DNA of 64,000 nt from Staphylotrichum longicolle (Eukaryota > Ascomycota > Sordariomycetes > Sordariales > Chaetomiaceae). The translations under genes were made by a program, and so were the position numbers. The notes under the pieces are model-generated. The model saw only the letters and a program-made list of their open reading frames with translations, was not told the DNA's origin and ran no database searches. The stretch spans positions 372,001-436,000 of the forward strand of contig JAHCVI010000002.1 of NCBI GenBank assembly GCA_019096155.1. The letters run 5' to 3'. Below, piece after piece: positions 23,630 through 34,891 of the stretch; positions within the stretch are counted from its first letter, which is position 1; the number at the start of each line of letters is the position of its first letter.

Positions 23630-25959
23630 AACGCTGGCTCCTCGAGGGATGTATGAGAACGGCTTCGAAAACCAGATCAAGACTTCTTAATCTGGGATGG
23701 AGCCGAGGAATATGAAAAACAACAAACCTTGAACACAGATAGTAGACGCAGGCCGTTCCGCCTGGCGTAGATCAGTTTCTGCTCGACGCTCAGCGGGCCG
23801 ATTTTGCGCCTACTATGGTGAATGCATGACAAATGGTGATGTCTCAAAGACGATATCGTGCAGTGCAGGGAGCTAAGGGGTGAGACTCCATGGCGGCCGA
23901 CGCTACTGCCATTGAATATGCATATAGCATCTTACTCTCCGTGAGACTCTGCCATAAATGTCTTGAGCTCGGTACAGTTGTAGCAAAAAGGTGTTTGCGG
24001 ATTCCGACCCAGGCCAGTCATGTCGAAGCCGTGAAGTCAAATAAGGTATGATAGACAAGTCCGGGAATAGATGGCTGAGAAGTCCAAAACCTGAATCATC
24101 TCAAATGGCCATGTGCGCCCCAGCCTTAGGTGCATTGCAGCATGCTTTGCAGTAATGCTCAGCTCTATCTAGCATGTTTAAGTTGGTTGACCTTGAAAGC
24201 TGCAGAAACATGGCAGCGTGATGGGCCAGACAAGGCAGGACGTGAATTAAGGAATCGGCTAATAAAAGATGACCGGGCACGCTGGCGGCTGGAGCGGGTA
24301 CTGAGACCGGCTGGCTGCAGGAACCGGCCTTCTCCCAAAACTCCGTCTCAGCCCAACCAGAAAGTGGTAGCGACGCCACATGACGCGAGGTGACATGGTC
24401 AGCGCCGAGCACCGCAGGTCAGGCAAACGGGAAGATAATTTTTGCCGAGGGACATGGTGTTCATGCGCGATGAGTTAACCGCCACCGAGAGGCAGCATTT
24501 TTCGGGACACTCCGGTGAGCTTGCCAAAGGAGCCGCGCACTGCCATGTCTGGAATCGTTGTCTTAGGGAAAATCTGGTTGCTGGCAAGGTGTTTTTGAGA
24601 CATGAATGGTGCAACAGATCGAAGTGGCAGGAATCAATCATCTACGTTGAATAAGGTACCGTACCTTAAGTAAGGTAGTCAATAGACGCTAAAAACATGT
24701 GCAGTGAAAGATTATTTCTTGGCATTCCCAGTGTGAAAAGCAACGTCGCGCAGTCTTGTGTGCGCTCTGACAACTTGTCCAGAGTCTGTCACTCAGCCAG
24801 TTGTGGGGGCCAACAGAGGCTGAAGTTGACTGGAAGAATAGAAAGTGAGGAATGTGAACTGGATGGAAACCTAGAAAAACCATCGACACAAGACAGTTGG
24901 CAGCTTTGGCCTGGCAGCCACTTGGCAAATTCGCCATTGAAAGGTGTGAATCCCGGAATGGAGCCGACCCGCCGTTCCGTGAAGACTAATTGAGCTTATA
25001 AAACGCGGACTGGGTTAGCATGTTCAGCTGACTTAGGATCCGCGGGAATTATCTCAGGGTATCGTCGATGTAGATCATGACTTCGTCGATGAGGTGTAAG
25101 TATAACCAAGTAAAGGCATACCCTGGTCGACATGATGATGCTGAACGGTCGGTGAGTGTGTGGCCAATGTGATAGAAAAAGAAGTCCAGATTCTGTAAGG
25201 AATCAAGATTGATTGTCAAGACAAAAGAATGACAATAAGCGGGAGAAACGAAAGTTAGAGAGCCGTTGACTCACAAGTCCTAGACATGGTGTGCCCCCTT
25301 TGCCCGATCGTCTTGAGTTTTGGGGGTTTCCTTGTTATTAGTAAAATCGAGACAACGTGTCGAGCTGAAACAGAAAATCCTCTGAGGTGCTTCGAGTTGC
25401 ATCTCCGTAAATCTTCGAGTACCTAACTAGAGAATGCTGGCATGAAATTACTGAAATCAAGACTGCGAGTTGGAATCAGGCGTGTTATGGAGCGTTAAGT
25501 CTGAGAAAAGAGTGTAGGGGCAGGGAGAACATGTCCACCCGTCAGAACCAAACCCCAGCGTTCTCGCCCTTCATACAGCCCGCACTTGTGAGGCACCTCG
25601 GAAAGCCTCTGTTGGCGGCCCAGGAGCACCCTAGTTGATCAAACAAAAGTTTGAGACAATGTCTCTATCACTGACGTGTCTGATTATAGACACATCTGAG
25701 CTCACATCTGTTCACAAAATTGAAGAAAACAGCGCTGTTTGTTTGATAATGAGAGGCAGCCCATAAGGGGCAAGAAACGGGCAAAAAGGTACATGTACTA
25801 CCTAGCACCAAGAAGTGAATGTCAACCACCATGCCCCTGCCTTTGCAAGTCAGTTTTGTGTCGAACTTTATTGTGTTACTCCAAAACTTCATGAAAGGCC
25901 CTCCAACATCATTGCTGAGCCATCTGCACATGCTGAGGCCATTCCATTGAAGAGACTAC
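23630..25959. other. Intergenic region, no gene seen
   Basis: This holds the promoter of the multicopper oxidase and roughly 2 kb with only short frames. I looked for, and did not find, an FTR1-like permease or a second TCG-N5-CGA element. Confidence 0.45.
24652..24677. repeat. Clustered TAAGGTA inverted repeats
   Basis: The heptamer TAAGGTA and its complement occur three times in 26 bases, giving two overlapping small hairpins (7-bp arms with 2-base loop; 7-bp arms with 1-base loop). Similar ACCTAGGTA-type strings recur at about 38706 and 38937. No function can be assigned. Confidence 0.5.
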
Positions 25960-26205
25960 CTAGTTGCACTTCTGGTCATAAGAGCAACCACAGTCGGCAT
26001 CCAGGCAGCCCATGATACAAAATCCAGCGCCAACAGGGTTTAAACCAAAACCAAGCAGGCAGTTCTCGCGGCATCTGTTGGTGCAGGTGCAGGTGCAGTC
26101 GGCGCGTTTGTCAAGTGAGTGGAACGACTCGGAAGACTGAGAGGACGGTGCGGCAAGGCCAGTGCTGGCAAGCGCAAGAATGGCGAGAGCAGTGGTAAAG
26201 CGCAT
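25960..26205 (-). CDS. Small secreted cysteine-rich protein with Kex2-type processing site
   Basis: The protein is 81 aa. Residues 1-19 form a clear signal peptide ending in GLAA, followed by a short Ser-rich propeptide that ends in LDKR, a classic Kex2 site. The predicted mature peptide has about 47 residues with ten cysteines (DCTCTCTNRC, RENC, FCIMGC, DCGC, KC), enough for five disulfides. The ATG is preceded by a probable 5'-UTR intron (26284 down to 26215: GTGAGT ... CTACGCAG) and a good TATA box at 26412-26420, so expression is likely. The family is not recognised; secreted fungal peptides of this shape include defensin-like, hydrophobin-like and effector proteins, but the cysteine spacing fits none that I can name. 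It lies on the same strand as, and about 2.3 kb beyond, the oxidase gene. Confidence 0.82.
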   Translation of the reverse strand: MRFTTALAILALASTGLAAPSSQSSESFHSLDKRADCTCTCTNRCRENCLLGFGLNPVGAGFCIMGCLDADCGCSYDQKCN

Positions 26206-26411
26206 TTTGAATGACTGCGTAGAGGTACGTGGTTCGTTAGACTTATTCCCAATCTTGAAAGATACTCGCACCTTTGGAACTCACCTGAATTTGTCTTTCT
26301 ATCCAAGCGCAGGGTGACGAATCTTCAGGGAAAGAGAGTCTTGTTTGAAGGCTGGAGATGGGTGTGTGCTGTGACCAAAGGGATGGGAGACAGCTGAGGG
26401 TTCGCTGCTCT

Positions 26412-26420
26412 CTTTATACA
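26412..26420 (-). promoter_or_regulatory. TATA box of the secreted-peptide gene
   Basis: TGTATAAAG on the minus strand, about 130 bases upstream of the inferred 5'-UTR intron donor of the small cysteine-rich protein gene. Confidence 0.6.
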
Positions 26421-28810
26421 CGGGGGCTTTCGTCTCTCGAGCGTTGCAGACATTCAACCCAAGTCTTGTTGGTACATGGTTGAAATCTTACGACCTAGGT
26501 GCTCTGGAGTGAACCCATCTCAGCCATGAGGTCCTGAAAAGGCCCCCCCTTGCTCATCCCACGCAACATTGCCTCCGGTAACGCAGGGTTGGCTTCCTCT
26601 TTTTCTTTCGATAAGCTCCTTCCTAGGACGGTGAGATCCGCCTTTTTCGGCTCTCTTCGTGGCGTGAGTGCTGCGGCAATTTCGTGGACTACCCGACTTC
26701 TTGCTCCAACATCCCATGCCTCATGTCTCACAAGTGCCTCCCGCACAGTGCATGTCCAAGCAGGCGAGAGCGAGGTTCTGGACTCTTGAAGTTGTGTTGG
26801 ATGCAAGGACAAAGTTTTTATTAGGGGACAACATCATGATGCGTGCCAATGCAGCACCCCTTGCCCCTGGAGCCAACAGCAGAGCATGAGCCGCACGGCT
26901 ACGGCGCGGAGCAGGGAATCTTTTGGACCAGGAAATACACCAGGAACTCAACGAAGTCATAGTTACTGCCTCCCAGGTTTGGCATTGCTTCAACAACATG
27001 ACAAGACGTTGTGAAGAAACGTTAAACTGAACGCTCCACAATCGCTAGTGCTCTCCTGATTCTCAATTTTATCACAGACATGTCGACGTATCCGACAGTG
27101 GCTTAAATCATCCCCAAGATATCTCGGCTGTAAAATTCCCTACACTGGGTGTTCAGATCTGGGGAGATACCTGGACGCTGAAAGTATCCGTCTTTGGCAG
27201 TTGGGACACATCCTTGTCCCAGTCCTCGTCAGCAAACTCGGTTTACGCACTCCAGGGCCATTCTGGATGACACCGTGACGTAACTCCAACAAATACGCGT
27301 GGATTCAGGCGTGTCTGCCGCTTTCAGGGAGTAAGAGTTGCAGAAAGCGTCCTCTGCCTTTAGCCTATAGTGATCCATGACTGAGTTTGAAAGAGATTCC
27401 ACTCGCGTCGATTCTAAAGCAATGGAACAATTCCACGCATATAGCATTGGTTATGATAATGCCAGCAATGTTCGCCACAATCGTTCGTCTCTCGACCAAC
27501 AGACTGCCATTGCAGAAGGAAAATCGGTCCCACGGACGGATATTCTGTCGAACTGAACGGCGTCATTCACGACGTCGTGGTTGGGCATTAACGCGGCATG
27601 CAGCGACGGGCAAGAGATGATAGAGACCAAACTTCATCCCGAGATTCCGAGCTCCTCTTCGCTCTGGGGCAAACGACTCCGCAAGGAACAAAGCGGCGTT
27701 TGGTTGCCGACATAAGGTGATCCTGGGCCCTTTTCTTCGTAAACAAAAACAGAGCACCAACCCAGCGAGATCCCCCCTTGACTGGGTGGATTGTCCCTTG
27801 ACAAAGGGGACGGTCGTGCCGTCTTTGGGGTCTGAACTGTTCAGTTCAATCGATTAGTCAAGGCACAGTCAATCTAAAACCATCTCAGCGCCCTGTTTCC
27901 CGAGTCCTTCGAGGTAAAGTTATGAAGGAACAAGTCAACAGGGACAAACACAAATTTCTCCTCCAACGTTTCATTGCATCTTTGATTAGAACTGAGCCCT
28001 GGTTCCGCAGAGGCAACAGCAGCTGGCTGAAACCAGTTTTGAAACTCCGAAGGTACATCGTACCATTTGCATCCTTGGATCTAGAGGGTCCTACATCTTC
28101 CTTGTTGCCCACCGCATCGCGCCAGGTCCTTCTTTGCGTACCTACCCCTGTCTTACGAGGCTGGCAGGAGCTTCGGCAGGACTTCACATTGAGGCGTGCA
28201 AAGCAAGCTGCAAGAATGTGCCATCAAGGAACGAGATGAACAGCGTCGGAGTTAACCGAGGTGTGACAGGCGTGGACGGGCAACGTAATTCGGCCAATAG
28301 CAAGACTCCCCAAGTTCCTGAAGGCTGGAGCATGAGCCTCGGAGAAGAGCATGTGTAGCTGCCAGCGTTAAGGATCAGATCAGTAATTTGTGTTGGTTCA
28401 ATAAATCGGGCCGAGGGGATATTGATCACCTTACCACCCCAACAACGAACCAACACACCTATCAGCGAAGGGCAGGGCTCCCTCCCGAAATGGAAGGCGT
28501 CATTGTCCATAGGTATTCCACGGTTAGCGAGAGGTCAGCTGATCATAGCCACGCCCTTGGTCCTCTGGAAGTGAACCGGAATGCAAAGGTGTGCAAGATG
28601 GGGCGAGCGTGTCCTTGAACAACGGGCACCCCGATATCCTTGTCCTAAAATTGCCCTGCTCTCCTTTCATGTGCTCATTTTCCTTCCCTCATCCATCATC
28701 AAGTCATCTCAGCTTTCACCTTGACTTCCAATCTCCTCGTCATCCCAGCCCAACACCTTCATATATTATCGGCCTCCGCCCGTCGCCAGAAGATCAGAAC
28801 CACCAAAACG
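26421..28810. other. Intergenic region with one weak ORF
   Basis: A minus-strand frame at 26495-26812 (105 aa) has a fairly natural composition (VHEIAAALTPRREPKKADL) and could be the last exon of an unrecognised gene. I found no upstream exon or motif to support it. The rest holds only short frames and the promoter of the gene at 28811. Confidence 0.35.
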
Positions 28811-29236
28811 ATGGCCGGCAACCTTCCCAAGACCACCGATAAGCCGGACCAAGCTTTGAACGACGTACAGTCCACAACCAAGCCCAAAAAGTCACTCTAC
28901 CAGCGCTACATGGACGCGAAAACCGGGCGCAACGTCCAAATCTCTGACGAGGATATGGTGAAATACACGGGCATGACCAAAGCTGAAATGCAAGAATGGG
29001 CCAAAGACCGCCCCGGTGTTGCGGGGAACCAACCGGCCGGCAAGTTGGCCATGGGATCAGCCACCGGTTTCGGCGGTTACGAGACTTCCAAGGGCTACGG
29101 TGGATGGGGCCCGGGTGCCGAAGGGGAGCTGAAGTTCCCTCCGAAGCCAGCCACGGACAGGAAGTCTAAGAACCTTGATGACGAGGACGAGGAGGGAAAG
29201 GAGAGGGAGGAGGTGGACGGGAAGCTCAATGACTGA
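28811..29236 (+). CDS. Conserved small hydrophilic fungal protein, 141 aa
   Basis: A single exon. The frame is open 30 codons upstream, but the ATG at 28811 (MAGNLPKTT) begins the natural-looking protein. It is hydrophilic, with no signal or membrane segment. The core, about residues 30-110 (SLYQRYMDAKTGRNV, DEDMVKYTGMTKAEMQEW, then a Gly-rich GYGGWGPGAEGELKFPPKP), looks like a compact conserved block; the tail is highly acidic and lysine-rich (DDEDEEGKEREE). I do not know its function. It converges on DPB2, whose stop is about 410 bases downstream; that gap holds only 3' flanks. Confidence 0.75.
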   Translation: MAGNLPKTTDKPDQALNDVQSTTKPKKSLYQRYMDAKTGRNVQISDEDMVKYTGMTKAEMQEWAKDRPGVAGNQPAGKLAMGSATGFGGYETSKGYGGWGPGAEGELKFPPKPATDRKSKNLDDEDEEGKEREEVDGKLND

Positions 29237-29648
29237 GGCAGTGGCCAGTGCCTGGCTAAACAGCATCGAAAGGAGAACTTTGTGTTTGGTGCCCAGATAT
29301 GGGCCACACGCACCAGGGCCGACAAAAGTCTTTATGTGTTTTGTGCAAGTCATGACGGTTTCAATGATTTCTATGCCCATGGGGTCCAACATGGGCTCGG
29401 TGGACATGCAGAACTCGTAGCATTTCCCTTCAACTCTGTTCTAACTTTTCTTCTCTGAAATAAATACCGCTCGTTCCATGCGTCCGATATCATGAAAAGT
29501 CATCCATTGCTCCCTCGCCCCCAATCTGCACAGCCCATTCAAAGCTCGCATTTCGTTCCCTCCACATTCACCATTACATCCAACAACAACCCCAACACAC
29601 ACCACCACATCACATCACGTAAGCCACCCCCCCACCCACACCTCAAAC

Positions 29649-32148
29649 TCAGAAAGTACACTCCCTCACCCTACCCCCAACCCCCGTCCCCACCGCGTAC
29701 TCCACCCACCGCGCGACCCCGCGCCGGCCGCTCACCAGAATGCTGCCCGGGTTCATGACGTGGCACCCCTCGTACGTGACCGCGAACGCGGGCGCCGTCG
29801 TGTCGACCAGCACCAGCGCCGTGGGCAGCGGGTACAGGTACAGCGGCGCCGTGTAGTCCCAGTGCACGGGGCGGAGCGCCTGGCGGAAGGGCGCGAGGTA
29901 GCCCTGGTCGAGGAGGGTCTTGACGAGCTTGCGGGCGGTGAGGGTGTCGTAGGGGAGCGGGGTGGTGGTGGTGGTGGGGTTGTTGTTGTTGTTGTCGTCA
30001 ATGTCCATTGCTTCGTCAGGCGGAGAGGAAGGGGTCGGGTTGGCGCCGGACATGGCGATGTCTTCGGGGTCGTCGGCAGGAGCGGCGGCTTTGCTCTTGA
30101 GGCGGACCGAGGAGCGGCGGAGGCGCGCCGAGATGTCGTCTCGGAAGAGGACGATCTCGTGGTTGGGTCCGAAAAGGGAGAGGCGGCTGGGGTTGGTGGT
30201 CCAGATGGCTTCGCCGCCTCTGCCGTCGGTTGAGGAGAGGCCTGCTTCGGCGTTGGCAGCGGCAAAGACCCGCTTGATTCGGGAAGTGAAGAGGTCGGGG
30301 ACCGGCTTTCGTGGCAGCGGCACGGCGGCGCCACCCGAGAAAGCAGAAACCCACCCGTCGTTGTCGCCGGGCACAAAGATGAAGGTTGCTGTCGTCAGGA
30401 GCATGGGGAAGTCGGCCAGCGTTGAGGCCAGCGCGTCGAAGAATTCTTTGTACTCAATGCTCCCGCCGCTGCCTCCACGGGCCATAACGGCGTGTGTGGT
30501 GAAGTTACCAGCGAGCACAAACGTCATTGGCGTTGACCCTTCCGGGTCGGTGGCGTAGAGGGATAGAATCTTCTTCAGCGCCTGCAGGCTGCGGGGTTGG
30601 TCGAGGTTGAGCTCGCCGACGATGACCACCCGGCCTCGCCCGGGGCTGTCGGGATCGGACAGCGCGGGTTGCCGCAGCAGTCGCTGCTCCGTCTTCCGCA
30701 TGCGAGGCCCAACAGCCCGCTCGCTGCCCACACCGAGAAAGTCAATCCACCCGAAGCCGCCCCCGATGGTGTGGTCCACTCCGCCGTCCAGGCCGCTCAC
30801 ACCCAAGGTCGCCCGCCGTTTCTCGCAAGGTGGTTGACCAATGAAGAACCCCTGGAACCGGCCGCCGATGGTGCCTCCAACGCCGCTGCTGCCGCTGAGC
30901 CCCTTCCCTATTGACTCCTCCTCTTCCTCGTAGACACCGTCAATGAGAACAATCATGCCGGGCGTGAACCAAGCCGAGTCTTCCGGGATTGCAACCGCGT
31001 GGGACAGGTCGAGCGTGATGGTACCCGTCAAGTCACTGATGGCAAGATTGCCTGTAGGAAGGACGACGAGCATCCCAAGCAGCATATGGTTGCTGCCGTG
31101 GCGGCCCAGGAGGTTTGCAATAGGGGTTATTTTGTGAGATTGCGTTGCCGCAGAACCGCCTCGACGGAGCCCGGTGTTTCTGGCACTCGTCACGGTGGAG
31201 ATCTGGAATGCTTCGTTGCGGAGGAGGCGCTGATGGATGACGTTGTATCGATTGCGAAACGCATCTGTCTTGTGAGAGGCTGGCGGCAGGAGGGATGGTT
31301 TCGAAGCGGCTCTGTTCCGGCGTTAGTTAACGCGGCTCTCTCTGCTGACAACGAGAGTCCGGGTGTCCATACTTCTCAAAGTGCTTCTTGGCAACGTTGT
31401 ATGTGTACCGCGGCTGGTCGAACGCGCCGATCACCTTCATCCACCTCCTCACATCCTGCAATGTCTCGTCATCCGGCTCCTCGTCAAGGCCGATGCTGGA
31501 CATGCCAAAGCTGGCTGAGCTGTCGTCCCGCGTGAGGGAAGTCGTGGGCCTGAGCCCCAGCCTCGTCTTGGAGTGGTCGGCGTCTTCGGTTGGCTCAAGC
31601 ATCAAGCTGTTCTGGCGACTCAGGCCGCGTGGCCCAGTCATTATCTTGCCGCCACTCATGTTGCCCTCGAGGGTCTTGAGGATGTCTTTCAGCTCAGAGC
31701 TGGTCCCTTCCACGATGACACCGCCATTGCAATTTTTCCACGTCTTGGCGACCTCTTCCAAAACCTTTTCTGCCAGACCTTCTTCCCTCCATCCTGAGCC
31801 GCAATGTCTCCCAATAAACGTCGCGAGCTCTTGTAGCGCCGACGAGGTCAAGGTCAAGCTGTGTTTCTTGGTGAAGGTGCGAAACGCCAAGGGCCGCAGT
31901 GTCGCAGGAGGAAGAAGAATGGGGAGTACGGCGGCCTTCGCGGGTGCCGGGGGCTGGAATGGCCTCAAAGGGTGTGCCGGGGTCGCAAAGGCTGGAGACG
32001 AAGAAGGGATCGCGTTCGAGGAACTGGGATTGGCATTCTTGGGCGCAAAAAACGGCGGCGGTGGTGGTCTCGCCCGTTTGCCCCCCTTTTCGGGACTTTT
32101 TGGCTGGTCTTTTCGTGGGGTTTTCTTGGGGCTCTGTACAATCATCAT
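29649..32148 (-). CDS. DPB2: DNA polymerase epsilon subunit B
   Basis: Two exons (32148-31373 and 31311-29649) separated by a 61-bp intron with a TTAACTAAC branch region give 812 aa. The splice restores the diagnostic B-subunit sequence FRNRYNVIHQRLLRNEAF. The N-terminus (MMIVQSPKKTPRK) is basic and proline-rich; residues about 90-160 form the small helical domain. After the linker come an OB-fold segment (TPIANLLGRHG, LSDLTG-type) and a phosphoesterase-like domain (VVIVGELNLDQP, VLAGNF, FIFVPGDNDGW) that is catalytically inactive in this family. An Asn/Thr repeat (NNNNNPTTTTT) interrupts the C-terminal domain. Dpb2 is an essential structural subunit of the leading-strand polymerase and links it to the CMG helicase. 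The gene is divergent from the one at 32444, with only about 295 bases between start codons. Confidence 0.96.
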
Positions 32149-32443
32149 CTTGGAAGTGGTCTTGGTTTTTCTGGTTTGAGAAGTGTTTTGGAGGACGCTG
32201 CAGCGTTCCGTCTCGCTCTGCAAGTTGGCAGTGGTGTTGGTCTGCAAATGCTCAAAAGCGCGTTAATGGGTTCAGGCGGGCGCGTCATGTCGCGTTTGGC
32301 GGGGCAGCAGGGATGCGGACAGGGGTAAGCTCTCTCTCCCGGCAGGCAACGCAGCTCCATTGGAATTCGAAGCTCGAACCATGACAGCATCGACGGACAA
32401 TCCTAAAAACACCAGCCTCTCAACCATCGATCGCCATCTTAAG
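32149..32443. promoter_or_regulatory. Shared divergent promoter region (DPB2 / mitochondrial protein)
   Basis: This is the only sequence between two diverging start codons, so it must hold both promoters. No clear TATA box is seen. The minus-strand frame of DPB2 stays open into it, so a slightly earlier start or a 5' exon is possible. Confidence 0.5.
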
Positions 32444-33270
32444 ATGTTAACCACACGTTTAATACCGGCGCGGCAATTCCGCACGATTTCTCGAGGCTTG
32501 TCAACATTAAGCTCCAACCCAAGCATCGTCAGTTCCCATGGCAGCCCCGAAGACGTGGAAGAGGAAGCTCAGATCTAACCCACCTCTCAGAAGGTCTTCC
32601 CGCACCCGCAAACACCCAACTCTTCCCTGCTGTCATACCTCGACACGACACCTCCCAACCCGTCCCTCGCAATTGGCACCACAACCGCCGTCCCACCCAC
32701 TCCCAACTCCTTCCAGGGCAACCCGCGCTTCCTGGCCATCCTCAATGACGTCCTCGCAAAGCACGCAGCCAACGACCCAGGGCTGAAGAGCCAGGCACAA
32801 GCGTTTGCGTCGCCGGGAGGATTTGGGTTTATACAAGCCCGCGGCGGACGGAGCACAGAAACCGGGGCCGGTGGCGCCAGCGGCGAGGGCGGTGCGGGAG
32901 GGGCGGGCGTGGGCGGGTGGGTGCATCTGAGTGATGCGCGCAACCCGCCTGACTTTGGGAGAATTGCTTGGTAAGTTGATGCTACAGGGTTCAGTCATAT
33001 CGAAGGAGCTGCGGCTGATTTGGTCGTACAAGGCCGGAGGACATCTTCGGGAGCGTGGAGGTGGACGGCAAGGGAGAGATCATTGGCAACTTCCAACCAA
33101 GCGGCACGTACCGGATTGTGACCCGGGATGGAATGTAAGGCCACACCGTCATTTTCTGCTCTGTCGTTGAATGTTTCCTGGGCTAACTGGCATCCCACAG
33201 CCTGGGGCTTAGCCCATTCCTGCAGGAGAAACTGATCGCCCGACTGCGCGAGGAAGAAAACAAATCGTGA
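32444..33270 (+). CDS. Conserved fungal protein of unknown function, probably mitochondrial
   Basis: Four exons (32444-32527, 32591-32970, 33033-33134, 33201-33270) join in frame to 211 aa. The first 28 residues (MLTTRLIPARQFRTISRGLS) are basic, Ser/Thr-rich and free of acids, as in a mitochondrial targeting sequence. The conserved body has NPRFLAILNDVLAKHAAND, a Gly-rich variable insert, then GGWVHLSDARNPPDFGRIAW and PEDIFGSVEVDG, NFQPSGTYRIVTRDG and a C-terminal LSPFLQEKLIARLREEE. I recognise this as a conserved ascomycete pattern but cannot name a function. The first intron uses a GTCAGT donor and a TCTAAC branch point; it is the least certain junction. An alternative start at 32538 (MAAPKTWKR) does not splice sensibly. 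Confidence 0.8.
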
Positions 33271-33634
33271 CAGCAGCGCTCGCGATCCACGGAGACGATT
33301 CCACTCACGATGTGCAGTACCACCTCAGTAAGAAACGTCAGATATCTCAGGCCCGCGTTCAATGTCTATACCCACCTCACATGTAGTAAAATTACACCCC
33401 CAAGAAGAAGCAGTATCACGGCGAAACGCTGGCTAAATGCCAGCCTCAATTCGTTGGAAATGCAAGAGATATTGTTGTACATAAGTACAGATGAGGTCAT
33501 CACTTCATATCAGGAGACCAGACCAGTGTCCGGGTCTTCGGCCCCGCAAGTGGCAGCAAGGCGCCGAGAATGCCCTCCCACAGCAACCAAGCCGCGGAAC
33601 TCTAAGACACCGCGCGCCAAAACCCCACCTTCCA

Positions 33635-34208
33635 TTACTCATCGTCCTCTTCCTCCTCGTCACTTGTTGCATCTATGTTGGACTTTTTCGGCTTAGACTT
33701 GGCCGGCCGTTCCGCCTTCACCAGGGCGCTACTCGTCCCATCTGCTGACGCGTCGCCAACCTCATGGCCTTGTGCGCGGAGTTCCGCGTTAAGCTCTGGA
33801 ATGATCTTGAGGAGGGCCTTGTACTGATCGAGCGAGAGCGAAATGCCCTGAAGTCACGGTCAATCGCTGTAGAGGGGCCCTCGTAATGTGACAAACCCAC
33901 CTTCTTTCCGGGCCTCAGATCGCCATCGGGCGCAGTGTAGTACTCCCGGATGTTGATCAAAGTGGCACCCTTGAACTGGGAAGCGCTGATGCGCCGGTTG
34001 CTACCAACCTGGGGAGGGGTCAGCAACCCGTATCTAGGGGTGGAATGTGAGAGTCAGCAGCAAAACCGACCTCCCAATACGAGTTTCCTTCTGCATCTTT
34101 TCCTTGGGTTAAAGCCTTTTTGCCCTGTTTCTCGCTCTTGGACTTTTTGACGGCCTGCAGCTCGCCGTCGCTATCGGTCTCGATCTGCCTCTTCTTGTTG
34201 TACGGCAT
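33635..34208 (-). CDS. SUB1: RNA polymerase II transcriptional coactivator, PC4/Sub1 family
   Basis: Three exons (34208-34071, 34008-33901, 33847-33635) give 152 aa in frame. The N-terminus (MPYNKKRQIETDSDGE) is a basic/acidic disordered region typical of PC4. The central block ISASQFKGATLINIREYY, then DGDLRPGKKGISLSLDQYKALLKIIPEL, is the single-stranded-DNA-binding PC4 core. The tail is lysine-rich and ends in an acidic run (TSDEEEEDDE). The protein binds ssDNA in the nucleus and assists transcription initiation, termination and repair. The first intron has an unusual GTCGGT donor, but frame and homology support it. It converges with the gene ending at 33270 (gap about 360 bases, nothing else seen) and diverges from the sorting nexin at 34888. 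Confidence 0.94.
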
Positions 34209-34858
34209 TGTGGGTGGTGTGGAGTTGATGTGAGTTGATGAAATGTGAAATAAGATTCAAGTGTTCAAATTGGGGTCAATAAGTTCACTTTGTCAATGTT
34301 TCTGATCGCGGGGTCGAGCTGGCCTTGATGGAAGGGAAAGAGCACGCGATGGGTACCTGTGCTCGTCATGGAGAGGCCCCACCTCCACGACGCGTTCGCA
34401 CGTGAAAGCAAAATCGCCCACCACTTCGAGCCCGCCAATTCATCAAACCGAAAAGCGGCATCTGAGCACGAGCCCACAAGTGGAGACGCACTACGTTTGA
34501 GGGAACGTCTTGGCTTGCCAAGCCCGACGGCGCCTTGAACCGTTGGGGAGAGGCCCTGTCGCGGCCCCTTAAAATCCACCAGGTTCACCAGTGATCAGCA
34601 AACAAAAGTCGGAAACCCGAACAGCAAAACGTTATTCGTCAGATGTGCAATTTCAATTCAACCCTTTGTTCAGTTCATCCCTCTGGCGCTCCTTTCTGCT
34701 TCTGCGCGCAGTCCCCTCAGCCCATTGTTTCTTTGAACTTTGCACTTCCCGAGGCTGCCCATTACAGTAATAACCAAAAGTTGCGTTACACTCCGCCGTT
34801 CCGCTCCCGCCTTTTCCTCCCCACGCCGACAAGCCGACCGCCCCAAGCGATCGAATCA

Positions 34859-34891
34859 ATGAATCCCCGGAAAGCCGCTCCGCCCATATGA
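34859..34891 (+). promoter_or_regulatory. Upstream ORF overlapping the sorting-nexin start codon
   Basis: A ten-codon uORF (MNPRKAAPPI) ends in TGA at 34889-34891, overlapping the main ATG at 34888-34890 as ATGA. This arrangement can reduce or condition translation of the downstream protein by termination-reinitiation. The effect is inferred. Confidence 0.5.
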
